Assembly (NCBI GenBank): GCA_947458675.1
Contig: CANHAW010000070.1
Span: 1-8,398 of the forward strand
Reading direction: 5' to 3'
From: Beijerinckiaceae bacterium
GTDB lineage: Bacteria > Pseudomonadota > Alphaproteobacteria > Rhizobiales > Beijerinckiaceae
Length of the DNA stretch: 8,398 nt
The translations under genes were made by a program, and so were the position numbers. Each line of letters opens with the position of its first letter. Positions within the stretch are counted from its first letter, which is position 1. Shown here piece after piece: positions 1 through 7,877 of this stretch. The notes beneath the pieces are model-generated. The model had not been told where the DNA came from. It did not search any database and was given only the letters and a program-made list of their open reading frames with translations.

Positions 1-589
1 AGGGCACTTTCTTGAGTTCGACGTCTTTCTTGTCGCGTGCGTTCTGATCCGCAATGTTCTGACGCTTGACGTCGGGCTTGTGGCGCAGCGTCAGAACGAT
101 GGCGCCGATCATCGCAACCAGCAGGATGAGACCCGCCGACTGGAAGAAATAGACATGTTTCGTATAGAGGATGCGGCCGAGCGCCACCGTATTCGACACA
201 TCGGCCGGCGCAGGCGATCCCGGCGTACCCATAGCGGCGGGCGCAAAGGTCCAGGTGCCCAGCACAAGCACGAGCTCGATCAAAACCGCTGCTCCGATCA
301 GGGAGCCGACGGGCAGATATTGCAGGAAGCCCTGTTTCAGCTCGGCGAAATCGACATCGAGCATCATCACGACGAAGAGGAAGAGCACGGCGACCGCGCC
401 GACATAGACGATCACAATGATCATCGCCAGAAATTCTGCGCCCAGCAAAAGGAACAGACCCGCCGCATTGACGAAGGCCAGGATGAGGAACAGGACCGAA
501 TGCACAGGATTGCGCGCGGCAATCACCATGAAGGCCGAACCGATCATGACGATCGAGAAGAGATAGAAGAAGGCCGTTGCGGCGTTCAT
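1..589 (-). CDS. nuoJ: NADH-quinone oxidoreductase subunit J (3' end beyond window)
   Basis: Membrane-arm subunit of complex I (ND6 equivalent), sitting between the quinone-binding heel and the antiporter-like subunits and thought to help transmit the redox signal to proton pumping. The visible 196 codons begin at an ATG at 589. They encode a strongly hydrophobic protein with about five membrane helices, near residues 5-24, 30-48, 53-77, 93-112 and 150-168. The third helix carries the family's most conserved stretch, YVGAVAVLFLFVVMML (62-77), where NuoJ proteins have a pi-bulge. A polar lysine-rich tail follows (from about 170), and the reading frame is still open at base 1. Alphaproteobacterial NuoJ is roughly 200 residues long, so only a few codons should be missing. 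The start lies 16 bases after the nuoI stop and has only a weak ribosome-binding site (GGGGA). Identity is very sure; the end is not in the window. Confidence 0.96.
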   Translation of the reverse strand, partial: MNAATAFFYLFSIVMIGSAFMVIAARNPVHSVLFLILAFVNAAGLFLLLGAEFLAMIIVIVYVGAVAVLFLFVVMMLDVDFAELKQGFLQYLPVGSLIGAAVLIELVLVLGTWTFAPAAMGTPGSPAPADVSNTVALGRILYTKHVYFFQSAGLILLVAMIGAIVLTLRHKPDVKRQNIADQNARDKKDVELKKVP

Positions 590-605
590 GGCTCAGGTCC
601 CCAGA

Positions 606-1094
606 TCAGCGGTAGGGCGCGTCGAGCGCGATATTGCGCGCGATCTCGCGTTCCCAGCGGGCGCCGTTTTCAAGCAGTCGCTGTTTGTCATAATAAAGCT
701 CCTCGCGGGTCTCGACCGCGAATTCCTGGTTCGGCCCCTCGACAATGGCATCCACCGGGCAGGCCTCCTGGCACAGGCCGCAATAGATGCATTTCACCAT
801 GTCGATGTCATAGCGCGTCGTGCGGCGCGTGCCGTCATTGCGGCGCGGGCCGGCTTCAATCGTAATGGCCTGCGCCGGGCAGATGGCCTCGCACAATTTG
901 CAGGCGATGCAACGCTCTTCGCCATTGGGATAGCGACGCAAAGCATGTTCGCCGCGGAACCGCGGCGAGGTCGGGTTCTTCTCGTGCGGATAATTGATCG
1001 TCGCCTTGGGCTTGAAGAAATAGCGCATCGAGAGGCCAATGGCCCCGACGAATTCCTTCAGCAAAAGCGCCTTTGCGGCGGTGTCGAGTCTCAT
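606..1094 (-). CDS. nuoI: NADH-quinone oxidoreductase subunit I (23 kDa 2x[4Fe-4S] ferredoxin-like subunit)
   Basis: Peripheral-arm subunit (TYKY/NDUFS8 equivalent) holding clusters N6a and N6b, which pass electrons from NuoG towards NuoB at the quinone site. The 162-residue protein has an N-terminal amphipathic region ending in MRYFFKPK (23-30), which contacts the membrane arm. Two classic four-cysteine motifs follow: C62, C65, C68, C72 ([12 protein letters not shown]) and C102, C105, C108, C112 ([12 protein letters not shown]). The acidic/aromatic tail is typical, and the length is normal for alphaproteobacteria. The frame is open upstream to an ATG at 1163, but the ATG at 1094 is preferred. 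It gives the family's N-terminus ([12 protein letters not shown]), has a good GAGGTGGA site 4 bases upstream, and avoids overlap with the preceding small gene, whose stop lies inside that ribosome-binding site. This arrangement suggests translational coupling. Confidence 0.98.
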   Translation of the reverse strand: MRLDTAAKALLLKEFVGAIGLSMRYFFKPKATINYPHEKNPTSPRFRGEHALRRYPNGEERCIACKLCEAICPAQAITIEAGPRRNDGTRRTTRYDIDMVKCIYCGLCQEACPVDAIVEGPNQEFAVETREELYYDKQRLLENGARWEREIARNIALDAPYR

Positions 1095-1098
1095 GCTT

Positions 1099-1106
1099 TC
1101 CACCTC
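1099..1106 (-). promoter_or_regulatory. Ribosome-binding site of nuoI
   Basis: The sequence GAGGTGGA lies 4 bases before the ATG at 1094 and overlaps the TGA stop of the preceding small gene (1105-1107). It decides the nuoI start against a longer upstream reading and implies that ribosomes finishing the small gene can restart directly on nuoI. Confidence 0.7.
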
Positions 1107-1353
1107 ATTTGCCGAGCGCCGATCCGGCGATGTAACCCACCGCCGGGAGCACCCCGAAGGCAACCGCGAGGAGCATCCATTTCACCGGACGCATCCGCGC
1201 GCCAAAGCCCGCGAAATCCACTTCATCTGTGGGCGCGCTTTTGACTTCGCGTCCCACTGCTGCGCCGATCATCGCCAGCACAGCCACATATTTCACCACA
1301 CCAATCGCCAGCCCGATCAGCGCGCCGGCGAGAGCTGGATTCTCCCGCAGCAC
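1105..1353 (-). CDS. Small two-helix membrane protein of unknown function inside the nuo operon (nuoH-nuoI junction)
   Basis: I do not recognise this 82-residue protein. It has two likely membrane helices, about residues 9-34 (glycine/alanine/valine-rich, with one buried lysine, K21) and 57-78 ([11 protein letters not shown] core). A polar loop of about 20 residues between them carries R35, K38, R53, R55 and K58 along with several acidic residues. By the positive-inside rule the loop would face the cytoplasm and both ends the periplasm; this is inference. There are no cysteine or haem-like motifs. The gene begins 4 bases after the nuoH stop with a GTG at 1353 (GAGGGC just upstream is a poor, close ribosome-binding site) and ends inside the nuoI ribosome-binding site. 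It therefore fills the junction exactly, which argues for a real, translationally coupled gene. The next in-frame ATG is codon 28, inside the first helix, so GTG is the better start. Possible roles are an accessory subunit or assembly factor of complex I, or a lineage-specific gene with no link to it. Confidence 0.72.
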   Translation of the reverse strand: MLRENPALAGALIGLAIGVVKYVAVLAMIGAAVGREVKSAPTDEVDFAGFGARMRPVKWMLLAVAFGVLPAVGYIAGSALGK

Positions 1354-1357
1354 GCCC

Positions 1358-2359
1358 TCAAGCCCGCGTGAATTGCAACACGCCAGCCACGATCACGACC
1401 ATGGCGAGCGAGATCGGCAAGAACACTTTCCAGCCCAGACGCATCAACTGGTCATAGCGATAGCGCGGCACGAAAGCCTTCACGAGCGCGAACCAGAAGA
1501 AGAAGAAACAGATTTTCAGCAGGAACCAGATGACGCCCGGCACTTCGGTAAAGGGCCAAACAGGAATGGGCGAGAGCCAGCCGCCGAAGAACAGGATCGT
1601 CATCATCGCGCACATGCCGACAATGGCGACATATTCGCCGAGCATGAAGAGAAGATAGGGCGTGGAGGAATATTCCACCATAAAGCCCGCAACCAGTTCC
1701 GATTCCGCTTCGACAAGATCGAAGGGCGGGCGATTTGTTTCAGCCAGTGCCGAGATGAAGAAGATGATGAACATCGGGAAGAGCGGCAGCCAATACCAGC
1801 CCAGCATGCCGTATTGCGAATCCTGCGCCTTGACGATCTCGCCCAAATTCAGCGAACCCGCGCAGAGCAAAACCGTGACGATGACGAAGCCGATGGAGAC
1901 TTCGTAAGAGACCATTTGCGCCGCCGAGCGCAAAGCCGACAGGAAGGGATATTTCGAATTCGACGCCCAACCGCCCATGATCACGCCATAGACCATGAGT
2001 GAGGAGATCGCGAAAATATAGAGAATGCCGACATTGAGATCGGCAATCTGCCAACCATCGGCCACCGGGATCACCGCCCAGGCGGCAAGGCCAAGCATGC
2101 CGGTAACGAAAGGCGCGAGCAGGAAAATAGCCTTGTTCGCGCCCGCCGGAATGACCGGCTCCTTGAGCACGAATTTCAGAAGGTCAGCGAAAGATTGCAG
2201 CAGGCCCCAAGGTCCGACCACATTCGGTCCGCGACGCAATTGCACCGCCGCCCAGATCTTGCGATCGGCCCACAGAAGATAAGCCACGACAATCAGGAGC
2301 CCGGCGATCAGCGCGAGCGATTTCGCCAGAATGATGAGGAGCGGAAGAAGCCAATCCAT
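1358..2359 (-). CDS. nuoH: NADH-quinone oxidoreductase subunit H
   Basis: Membrane subunit of complex I (ND1 equivalent) that joins the peripheral and membrane arms, forms much of the quinone-binding tunnel and contributes to the first proton channel. The 333-residue protein has about eight hydrophobic segments, the first at residues 5-29. The diagnostic motifs are intact: [20 protein letters not shown] (31-50), the loop [13 protein letters not shown] (67-79), [20 protein letters not shown] (206-225) with its conserved acidic residues, VEYSS (228-232), and the C-terminal [17 protein letters not shown] (299-315). The ATG at 2359 gives the expected membrane-inserted N-terminus; the frame runs open further upstream, but that part would overlap nuoG and is not hydrophobic. 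The start lies 7 bases after the nuoG stop, and the last codons of nuoG (GGCGGAG) can serve as its ribosome-binding site. Length and motifs are normal. Confidence 0.98.
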   Translation of the reverse strand: MDWLLPLLIILAKSLALIAGLLIVVAYLLWADRKIWAAVQLRRGPNVVGPWGLLQSFADLLKFVLKEPVIPAGANKAIFLLAPFVTGMLGLAAWAVIPVADGWQIADLNVGILYIFAISSLMVYGVIMGGWASNSKYPFLSALRSAAQMVSYEVSIGFVIVTVLLCAGSLNLGEIVKAQDSQYGMLGWYWLPLFPMFIIFFISALAETNRPPFDLVEAESELVAGFMVEYSSTPYLLFMLGEYVAIVGMCAMMTILFFGGWLSPIPVWPFTEVPGVIWFLLKICFFFFWFALVKAFVPRYRYDQLMRLGWKVFLPISLAMVVIVAGVLQFTRA

Positions 2360-2366
2360 CACGTCG

Positions 2367-4418
2367 TCACTCCGCCGCCTGTTGCAGGCGTCCTTTCGCA
2401 AGAGCCGAACATTCCGCCATGACGGCAGAGGCGCGGGCAATCGGGTTGGTCAGATAAAAATCCTGCACCGCATTGGTGAAGGCGCCGGGCTGCAAATCGG
2501 CATTCTGCGCCCCAAAAGACAGAGCGCCCGCCTCGATAGCATCGACACGGCCGAAATGCGGATGCGCCGCATAGAGCGCCTTGCGCAGGGCAGACAGCGA
2601 GTCGAAGGGAAGTTTTGCGCCCAGCACGTCAGACAGAGCGCGCAGAATGGCCCAATCCTCGCGCGCTTCGCCCGGCGCGAAATTGGCGCGATCTGCATAT
2701 TGCACACGCCCTTCGGTGTTGACGTAGAGACCCGATTTCTCGGTATAGGTCGCGCCCGGCAAAATGACATCGGCGCGATGCGCCCCGCGATCGCCATGCG
2801 TGCCCTGGTAGACAACAAAAGCGCCCGGCGCGATATCGATCTCGTCGGCGCCGAGATTGAACAAAACATCCAATGCGCCCGGTCGCGTCATGGCCCTGGC
2901 ATCCAAGCCGCCCTCGCCCGGCACAAGGCCGAGATCAAGGCCACCCACTCGCGCCGCCGCCGTATGCATAACGGCAAGGCCGTTCCAATCTGCGGCGGGG
3001 CGAGCGAGCTTGGCAGCCGTTGCGAGAATGGAAAGTCCATCCGCACGCATGAGTGCGCCCTGCCCGACAATCACCATCGGGCGCTGCGCTTTGGCGAGCA
3101 CGTCCGCAAAGCCCTTGCCCGAAGCAAGCTCGGCCAAAGTCTCGGCTCCGGCGCCCAGATATTGGTAATCGTAGGTCAGATCGGTGCGTTCGCCGACAAG
3201 CGCAATCTGCACGCCGCCCATGCGCCAGCGCTTGCGAATGCGCGCATTGAGAACCGGCGATTCCTTGCGCGGATTGGAACCCACGATCAGGATCGCATCA
3301 GCTTCCTCAATACCGGCAATCGTCGGATTGAACAGATAAGAAGCCCGGCCGAGAGACGGATGAAGTTTTGTGCCGTCCTGACGGCAGTCGATGCTTTTCG
3401 CACCGAGATTGTCCATCAGCACTTTCAGCGCGAACATGTCTTCGACGCTTGCAAGATCGCCAGCCAAAGCACCGATGCGCGCCGGCGTTGTCGCCTTCAC
3501 GCGCGCTGCAATGGCTGCAAATGCATCCCCCCAGGAGGCAGGCTGGAGGCGGCCATCCTTGCGAATGTAGGGACGGTCGAGACGCTGGTTCTTCAGACCA
3601 TCGACGATCTGGCGCGTCTTGTCGGAAATCCATTCCTCATTCACGCTCTCATTGACGCGCGGCAGAATACGCATGACCTCGCGGCCGCGAATATCGACGC
3701 GAATGGCCGAACCCAGCGCATCCATCACATCGATGGATTCCGTCTTGCCGAGTTCCCACGGGCGCGCCTTGAACGCATAGGGTTTTGGCAGAAGCGCACC
3801 GACCGGGCAGAGATCGGCAACATTGCCCTGCAGTTCGGAGGACATGGCGGTTTCAAGATAGGTGGTGATTTCCATATCCTCGCCGCGACCGATTGCACCC
3901 ATATCGGCCGTGCCCGCCACTTCCGCCGTGAAGCGGACGCAGCGCGTGCAATGGATGCAGCGGTTCATCGAGGTGCGCACCAGCGGCCCGATATATTTGT
4001 CTTCGACCGCGCGCTTGTTTTCCGCATAGCGCGAGCTATCGACGCCAAAGGCCATGGCCTGATCCTGCAGATCGCATTCGCCACCCTGATCGCAGATCGG
4101 GCAATCGAGCGGATGGTTGATCAGCAAAAATTCCATGACGCCATTGCGCGCCTTTTTCACCGTCGGCGATTTGGTGACGACAACAGGCGGCTCGCCATTG
4201 GGACCGGGACGGCAATCTTTCACCGACCAAGCGCAGGATGCCACAGGCTTGGGCGCGCCTTTCAGCTCGACAAGACACATGCGGCAATTGCCGGCAATCG
4301 ACAGGCGCTCATGGAAACAGAAGCGCGGAATTTCCGCGCCCGCTTCCTCGCAGGCCTGGAGGAGCGTGTACTCCGCCGGGACATCTACCTCTTTGCCGTC
4401 GACGATGATCTTCGTCAT
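2367..4418 (-). CDS. nuoG: NADH-quinone oxidoreductase subunit G (75 kDa iron-sulfur subunit)
   Basis: Largest peripheral-arm subunit of complex I (NDUFS1 equivalent), carrying electrons from NuoF towards NuoI. The 683-residue protein starts with a ferredoxin-like [2Fe-2S] domain for cluster N1b (C34, C45, C48, C62). Next comes the His/Cys-ligated N5 site (H102, C106, C109, C115 in [15 protein letters not shown]) and then the N4 site (C154, C157, C160, C204). The rest (about 215-683) is the molybdopterin-oxidoreductase-like domain, which in this family has lost its metal cofactor. The CxxCxxxC motif for the extra N7 cluster of E. coli and Thermus is absent just after residue 215, so this is the shorter mitochondrial/alphaproteobacterial type. 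The ATG at 4418 gives the standard N-terminus [11 protein letters not shown]. It lies 9 bases after the nuoF stop, with TAGGA 7 bases before it as the likely ribosome-binding site. No key residue is missing. Confidence 0.98.
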   Translation of the reverse strand: MTKIIVDGKEVDVPAEYTLLQACEEAGAEIPRFCFHERLSIAGNCRMCLVELKGAPKPVASCAWSVKDCRPGPNGEPPVVVTKSPTVKKARNGVMEFLLINHPLDCPICDQGGECDLQDQAMAFGVDSSRYAENKRAVEDKYIGPLVRTSMNRCIHCTRCVRFTAEVAGTADMGAIGRGEDMEITTYLETAMSSELQGNVADLCPVGALLPKPYAFKARPWELGKTESIDVMDALGSAIRVDIRGREVMRILPRVNESVNEEWISDKTRQIVDGLKNQRLDRPYIRKDGRLQPASWGDAFAAIAARVKATTPARIGALAGDLASVEDMFALKVLMDNLGAKSIDCRQDGTKLHPSLGRASYLFNPTIAGIEEADAILIVGSNPRKESPVLNARIRKRWRMGGVQIALVGERTDLTYDYQYLGAGAETLAELASGKGFADVLAKAQRPMVIVGQGALMRADGLSILATAAKLARPAADWNGLAVMHTAAARVGGLDLGLVPGEGGLDARAMTRPGALDVLFNLGADEIDIAPGAFVVYQGTHGDRGAHRADVILPGATYTEKSGLYVNTEGRVQYADRANFAPGEAREDWAILRALSDVLGAKLPFDSLSALRKALYAAHPHFGRVDAIEAGALSFGAQNADLQPGAFTNAVQDFYLTNPIARASAVMAECSALAKGRLQQAAE

Positions 4419-4427
4419 TTCGAAATC

Positions 4428-5738
4428 CTACTCCGCCGCCACGCCGAGCGGCAGAACCGTCTCGCTGTGTGGATTGGCTGCATAATCGTCGATGCGCTTT
4501 TCGATCTCGTGCCGGAAATGGCGGATAAGCCCCTGCACCGGCCAGGCCGCTGCATCGCCCAGCGCACAAATCGTGTGGCCTTCGATCTGCGTTGACACTT
4601 CGAGCAGCATGTCGATTTCGCGCTTCTGCGCGCGGCCCTCGCACATGCGGGTCAGCACGCGCCACATCCAGCCCGTGCCTTCGCGGCACGGCGTGCACTG
4701 GCCGCAGCTCTCGTGCTTGTAGAAATAAGAGATGCGCGTGATGGCGCGCACGATGTCGGTGGATTTGTCGAGCACGATGACAGCCGCCGTGCCGAGGCCG
4801 GACTTGAGGCCGCGCAACGTGTCGAAATCCATCGCCGCATCGATAATCTCATGCGCCGGCACGCAAGGCACCGACGAACCACCGGGGATCACCGCCAGCA
4901 AATTGTCCCAGCCGCCGCGAATGCCGCCGCAATGGCGATCGATCAATTCGCGGAAGGGCAGCGACATGGCCTCTTCCACATTGCAGGGCGTGTTGACATG
5001 GCCCGACACGCAGAAGAGTTTCGTGCCGGCATTGTTCTTTGCGCCAAAAGACGAGAACCAGGCCGCGCCGCGACGCAGAATGGTCGGCGCAACGGCGATG
5101 GATTCAACATTGTTCACCGTCGTCGGGCAGCCATAGAGGCCCATATTCGCCGGGAACGGCGGCTTCAGCCGCGGCATGCCCTTCTTGCCCTCGAGGCTTT
5201 CGAGCAGAGCGGTTTCTTCGCCGCAAATGTAAGCCCCGGCCCCATGGTGCACATAGAGATCGAAGGGCCAGCCATTCTTGTTGTTCTTGCCGATGAGGCC
5301 AGCCGCATAGGCCTGATCGACGGCCGCCTGCAGGTGCTCGCGCTCCAGAATATATTCACCGCGCAGATAGATGTAGCAGGCATGCGCGCCCATGGCGAAA
5401 GACGCAATCATGCAGCCTTCGATCAGCAGATGCGGATCGTTGCGCATGATCTCGCGATCCTTGCAGGTGCCGGGCTCCGATTCATCCGCATTGACGACGA
5501 GATAAGACGGGCGCGCCGGATCTGGCTTGGGCATGAAGGACCATTTGAGACCGGTCGGGAAGCCGGCGCCGCCACGACCGCGCAGGCCCGAGGCCTTCAT
5601 CTCTTCGATGATCCAGTCCTTGCCCTTCTCGATCAGGCCCTTTGTATTGTCCCACGCACCGCGCGCCATGGCGCCTTTCAGGCCCCAGTCGCCGTAGCCG
5701 TAGAGGTTTGTGAAGATCCGATCCTTGTCGTCGAGCAT
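4428..5738 (-). CDS. nuoF: NADH-quinone oxidoreductase subunit F (51 kDa NADH/FMN-binding subunit)
   Basis: Entry point of complex I: binds NADH, holds the FMN that accepts its hydride, and passes electrons to cluster N3. The 436-residue protein has the glycine-rich NADH-binding segment [16 protein letters not shown] (51-66), the FMN-site segment [18 protein letters not shown] (81-98), and [19 protein letters not shown] (166-184). The N3 [4Fe-4S] ligands are C345, C348, C351 ([12 protein letters not shown]) and C391 ([13 protein letters not shown]). Length is normal for alphaproteobacteria and mitochondria. The ATG at 5738 gives the expected N-terminus [14 protein letters not shown] and lies 12 bases after the nuoE stop; a TGAGG overlapping that stop is the likely ribosome-binding site. 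It forms the NADH dehydrogenase module with NuoE and NuoG. All visible motifs are intact. Confidence 0.99.
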   Translation of the reverse strand: MLDDKDRIFTNLYGYGDWGLKGAMARGAWDNTKGLIEKGKDWIIEEMKASGLRGRGGAGFPTGLKWSFMPKPDPARPSYLVVNADESEPGTCKDREIMRNDPHLLIEGCMIASFAMGAHACYIYLRGEYILEREHLQAAVDQAYAAGLIGKNNKNGWPFDLYVHHGAGAYICGEETALLESLEGKKGMPRLKPPFPANMGLYGCPTTVNNVESIAVAPTILRRGAAWFSSFGAKNNAGTKLFCVSGHVNTPCNVEEAMSLPFRELIDRHCGGIRGGWDNLLAVIPGGSSVPCVPAHEIIDAAMDFDTLRGLKSGLGTAAVIVLDKSTDIVRAITRISYFYKHESCGQCTPCREGTGWMWRVLTRMCEGRAQKREIDMLLEVSTQIEGHTICALGDAAAWPVQGLIRHFRHEIEKRIDDYAANPHSETVLPLGVAAE

Positions 5739-5750
5739 GTCGAATGGACC

Positions 5751-6395
5751 TCAGGCTGTCGTTTTTGCAGAAGCTGGACCGGAGAGTCCGTCTTCGCCGT
5801 AAAGAGAAACAAGCGTCGTGAGCTTTCCAGCCGGCTCCGATGAGCGGCGGCCCGTCTGCGAGCCAATGGAAACAGGTCGGCCTGCAGCAAGATCATCGAG
5901 AAGTTTTTCGAAATTCTCAGGCGTCAGGTCTTCGTAATAATCGTCGTTGATCTGAACCATCGGCGCATTGCAGCAAGCGCCCAGGCACTCGACTTCAAGC
6001 CAGGCGAAATTGCCATCGGCAGAAACCTTGCGCTGTTCACCCACACGACGCTGCAGCACGGCCTTGATCTCGTCAGAGCCGCGCAACATGCACGGAGTCG
6101 TGCCGCACATCTGGATGAAATAGCGACCCACAGGTTCAAGATTGAACATTGTGTAGAATGTCGCGATCTCGAGAACGCGGATATAGGGCATGTCCAGAAG
6201 TTCCGCGACTTTCTCAATCGCGGGTTTGGGCAGCCAATATTGATTTTGCTTCTGCGCCTGCCATAGCAGCGGGATCACGGCCGAGGCCTGACGGCCTTCC
6301 GGATATTTTGCGATCTGCGCCTTCACCCACACCATGTTTTCTGGCGTGAATTCGAAGCTCGCCGGTTGTTCCTCTGCCAGTCTGCGCACGGACAT
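5751..6395 (-). CDS. nuoE: NADH-quinone oxidoreductase subunit E (24 kDa [2Fe-2S] subunit)
   Basis: Thioredoxin-fold subunit (NDUFV2 equivalent) that binds the off-path cluster N1a beside the FMN of NuoF. The 214-residue protein has the cluster ligands C97 and C102 (CGTTPC) and C137 and C141 (CLGAC). A further cysteine, C142, follows directly in a position where relatives often have valine or another small residue. The helical N-terminal domain (about 15-85, with LEIATFYTMFNLEPVG at 75-90) is typical. Beyond residue 172 there is a low-complexity tail of about 40 residues, longer than in E. coli NuoE (166 residues) but familiar from alphaproteobacteria. The frame is open further upstream, but ATG 6395 is chosen because it gives the family N-terminus (MSVRRLAEEQPASFEF), begins 2 bases after the stop of the preceding small gene, and has a GAGAAA site just upstream. 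Confidence 0.98.
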   Translation of the reverse strand: MSVRRLAEEQPASFEFTPENMVWVKAQIAKYPEGRQASAVIPLLWQAQKQNQYWLPKPAIEKVAELLDMPYIRVLEIATFYTMFNLEPVGRYFIQMCGTTPCMLRGSDEIKAVLQRRVGEQRKVSADGNFAWLEVECLGACCNAPMVQINDDYYEDLTPENFEKLLDDLAAGRPVSIGSQTGRRSSEPAGKLTTLVSLYGEDGLSGPASAKTTA

Positions 6396-6397
6396 GA

Positions 6398-6634
6398 TTA
6401 TTTCTCGGATTTGTTCTTCTGCGCCGCAGCCATCAGCGCAAAGAGAATGAAGGGGCCGGCGATGAGCCCGCGCCACAGAAGCGAATTGAAACCTTCATCC
6501 GATGTCCAGAACATCGGACGGTTGGCGAGCAGGTCGAACAGAACGCAGCTCGCCACGAGGATGAAAACCGTCAACGGCAGGAAGCGAGTGGCCTCGCTCA
6601 GGCGTTCGCGCGCATCGGGACGCAACCAGCTCAT
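6398..6634 (-). CDS. Small two-helix membrane protein of unknown function inside the nuo operon (nuoD-nuoE junction)
   Basis: I do not recognise this 78-residue protein. It has a charged N-terminus (RPDARERLSEATR, 5-17) and a first hydrophobic helix at about 19-37. A short aromatic, slightly acidic loop follows (NRPMFWTSDEGFNS, 38-51), then a second helix at about 54-71 and a lysine-rich tail (QKNKSEK). This fits a hairpin with both ends in the cytoplasm. One cysteine (C30) lies within helix 1. The ATG at 6634 is preferred because an excellent ribosome-binding site, AGGGGAGGA, lies 4 bases upstream; an in-frame GTG at 6652 would place that site inside the coding region. The stop is only 2 bases before the nuoE ATG, a coupled arrangement that supports a real gene. 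Extra reading frames of unknown function are known within nuo clusters of Rhodobacter and Paracoccus, so an accessory or lineage-specific role is plausible; function is not shown. Confidence 0.75.
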   Translation of the reverse strand: MSWLRPDARERLSEATRFLPLTVFILVASCVLFDLLANRPMFWTSDEGFNSLLWRGLIAGPFILFALMAAAQKNKSEK

Positions 6635-6638
6635 GCCA

Positions 6639-6647
6639 TCCTCCCCT
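6639..6647 (-). promoter_or_regulatory. Strong ribosome-binding site of the 78-residue membrane-protein gene
   Basis: AGGGGAGGA is the best Shine-Dalgarno match seen at any start in the window, 4 bases before the ATG at 6634. It decides the start against the upstream GTG at 6652 and suggests independent, efficient initiation after the roughly 50-base gap that follows nuoD. Confidence 0.75.
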
Positions 6648-6648
6648 T

Positions 6649-6663
6649 GCACATGTCATGTGC
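6649..6663. repeat. 15-base perfect inverted repeat in the nuoD downstream gap
   Basis: GCACATG and CATGTGC are exact reverse complements around a single central base (6656). The element sits just upstream of the ribosome-binding site of the small membrane-protein gene, in the only real intergenic gap of the window. With a one-base spacer it would form a hairpin only if the inner pairs opened (a stem of about five pairs), and no T-run follows, so it does not look like a terminator. It could be a protein-binding site, a weak RNA hairpin, or chance. Confidence 0.45.
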
Positions 6664-6686
6664 GCCATGTCCGAACGTGATCATCA

Positions 6687-7877
6687 TCACCGGTCCACCT
6701 CGCCAAAGACGATATCGAGAGAACCCAGAATGGCCGACACATCGGCCAGCATGTGCTTGCGGCACATGAAATCCATCGCCTGCAAATGAGCAAAGCCCGG
6801 CGCGCGGATCTTGCAGCGATAGGGCTTGTCCGTTCCATCGGAGACGAGATAGACGCCGAATTCGCCCTTGGGCGCTTCCACCGCTGCATAGACTTCGCCA
6901 GCCGGCACGTGGAAGCCTTCCGTATAGAGTTTGAAATGATGGATGAGCGCTTCCATCGAACGCTTCATCTGCGCGCGCGAGGGCGGCGAGATCTTGTTGT
7001 TGACGACGCTGACCGGCCCCTGCCCTGCGGGCTCGCGCAATTTGGCAATGCATTGGCGCATGATGCGCACCGATTGCCGCATCTCTTCCATGCGAATGAC
7101 CTGGCGGTCGTAATTGTCGCAATTTTTGCCGACCGGAATGTCGAAGTCCATTTCTTCGTAACATTCATAGGGCTGCGACTTGCGCAGATCCCAGGCCGCA
7201 CCCGAGCCGCGCACCATCACGCCCGAAAAGCCCCAGGCCCAGCATTCTTCCAGCGAGACAATGCCGATGTCGACATTGCGCTGTTTGAAAATGCGATTGT
7301 CGATGAAGAGCGCCTCGAGATCGTCCACCACATTGAGGAAGGGATCGCAGAAAGCCTCGATATCGTCGATCAGCGCCGGCGTGAGATCGCGCGCGACACC
7401 GCCTGGCCGAATATAATTGGCATGCATACGCGAGCCCGAGGCGCGCTCATAGAAGACCATGAGCTTTTCGCGTTCCTCAAAGCCCCAGAGCGGGGGCGTG
7501 AGTGCGCCGACATCCATCGCCTGCGTCGTCACATTGAGAAGATGCGACAGAAGGCGGCCGATTTCCGAATAAAGCACGCGGATCAGCTGCGCACGGCGCG
7601 GCACCTGCACATTCAGCAGCTTCTCGATTGCAAGGCAGAAAGCATGTTCCTGATTCATCGGCGCGACATAATCGAGCCGGTCGAAATAAGGTACATTCTG
7701 CAGATAGGTGCGTGCTTCCATCAGCTTTTCGGTGCCGCGATGCAGCAGGCCGATATGCGGATCGACGCGTTCCACCACTTCGCCATCGAGCTCAAGCACA
7801 AGGCGCAGAACGCCATGCGCGGCCGGATGCTGCGGGCCGAAATTGATCGAGAAATTGCGCGTGTTGTGATCGTTCAT
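6687..7877 (-). CDS. nuoD: NADH-quinone oxidoreductase subunit D (49 kDa subunit)
   Basis: Peripheral-arm subunit (NDUFS2 equivalent), related to the large subunit of [NiFe] hydrogenases, that forms the quinone headgroup site with NuoB. The 396-residue protein shows the signature [14 protein letters not shown] (13-26). H21 matches the quinone-contacting histidine of the Thermus homologue, and Y70 (RLDYVAP) matches its quinone-contacting tyrosine; the 49-residue spacing between the two is kept. [15 protein letters not shown] (40-54) includes the conserved arginine R47, and the C-terminus ([13 protein letters not shown]) is canonical. The hydrogenase nickel-binding cysteines are absent, as expected. 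The ATG at 7877 overlaps the nuoC stop (ATGA), so the two are translationally coupled; GAGAAGG lies 10 bases upstream. NuoC and NuoD are separate here, unlike the E. coli fusion. The gene ends in three consecutive in-frame TGA codons. Confidence 0.99.
   Translation of the reverse strand: MNDHNTRNFSINFGPQHPAAHGVLRLVLELDGEVVERVDPHIGLLHRGTEKLMEARTYLQNVPYFDRLDYVAPMNQEHAFCLAIEKLLNVQVPRRAQLIRVLYSEIGRLLSHLLNVTTQAMDVGALTPPLWGFEEREKLMVFYERASGSRMHANYIRPGGVARDLTPALIDDIEAFCDPFLNVVDDLEALFIDNRIFKQRNVDIGIVSLEECWAWGFSGVMVRGSGAAWDLRKSQPYECYEEMDFDIPVGKNCDNYDRQVIRMEEMRQSVRIMRQCIAKLREPAGQGPVSVVNNKISPPSRAQMKRSMEALIHHFKLYTEGFHVPAGEVYAAVEAPKGEFGVYLVSDGTDKPYRCKIRAPGFAHLQAMDFMCRKHMLADVSAILGSLDIVFGEVDR

Noticed and set aside
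80..865. A 261-codon plus-strand frame spanning nuoJ and nuoI
   Set aside because: Its product is a low-complexity His/Arg/Asp/Glu-rich string. The minus strand encodes clear NuoJ and NuoI with all family motifs.
1095..1163. Upstream extension of nuoI to the ATG at 1163
   Set aside because: The extra 23 residues do not resemble NuoI and overlap the preceding small gene; the ATG at 1094 has a good ribosome-binding site.
2360..2440. Upstream extension of nuoH to the ATG at 2440
   Set aside because: It would overlap the end of nuoG and add a hydrophilic stretch unlike the family; the ATG at 2359 gives the expected N-terminus.
2331..4595. A 754-codon open frame on the plus strand, antisense to nuoG
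   Set aside because: It runs opposite a fully intact nuoG. Its translation is rich in Arg, His and Ala with no recognisable domain, as expected from GC-biased codon use on the complementary strand. Long antisense frames also lie opposite nuoD (6753-7913) and nuoF (4713-5843), which points to composition rather than genes.
6635..6652. GTG at 6652 as the start of the 78-residue protein gene
   Set aside because: The strong AGGGGAGGA site lies between this GTG and the ATG at 6634, so it serves the ATG.
6635..6686. Transcription terminator in the gap after nuoD
   Set aside because: The palindrome there has a one-base spacer and no following T-run, and the operon clearly continues with nuoE, nuoF and nuoG.
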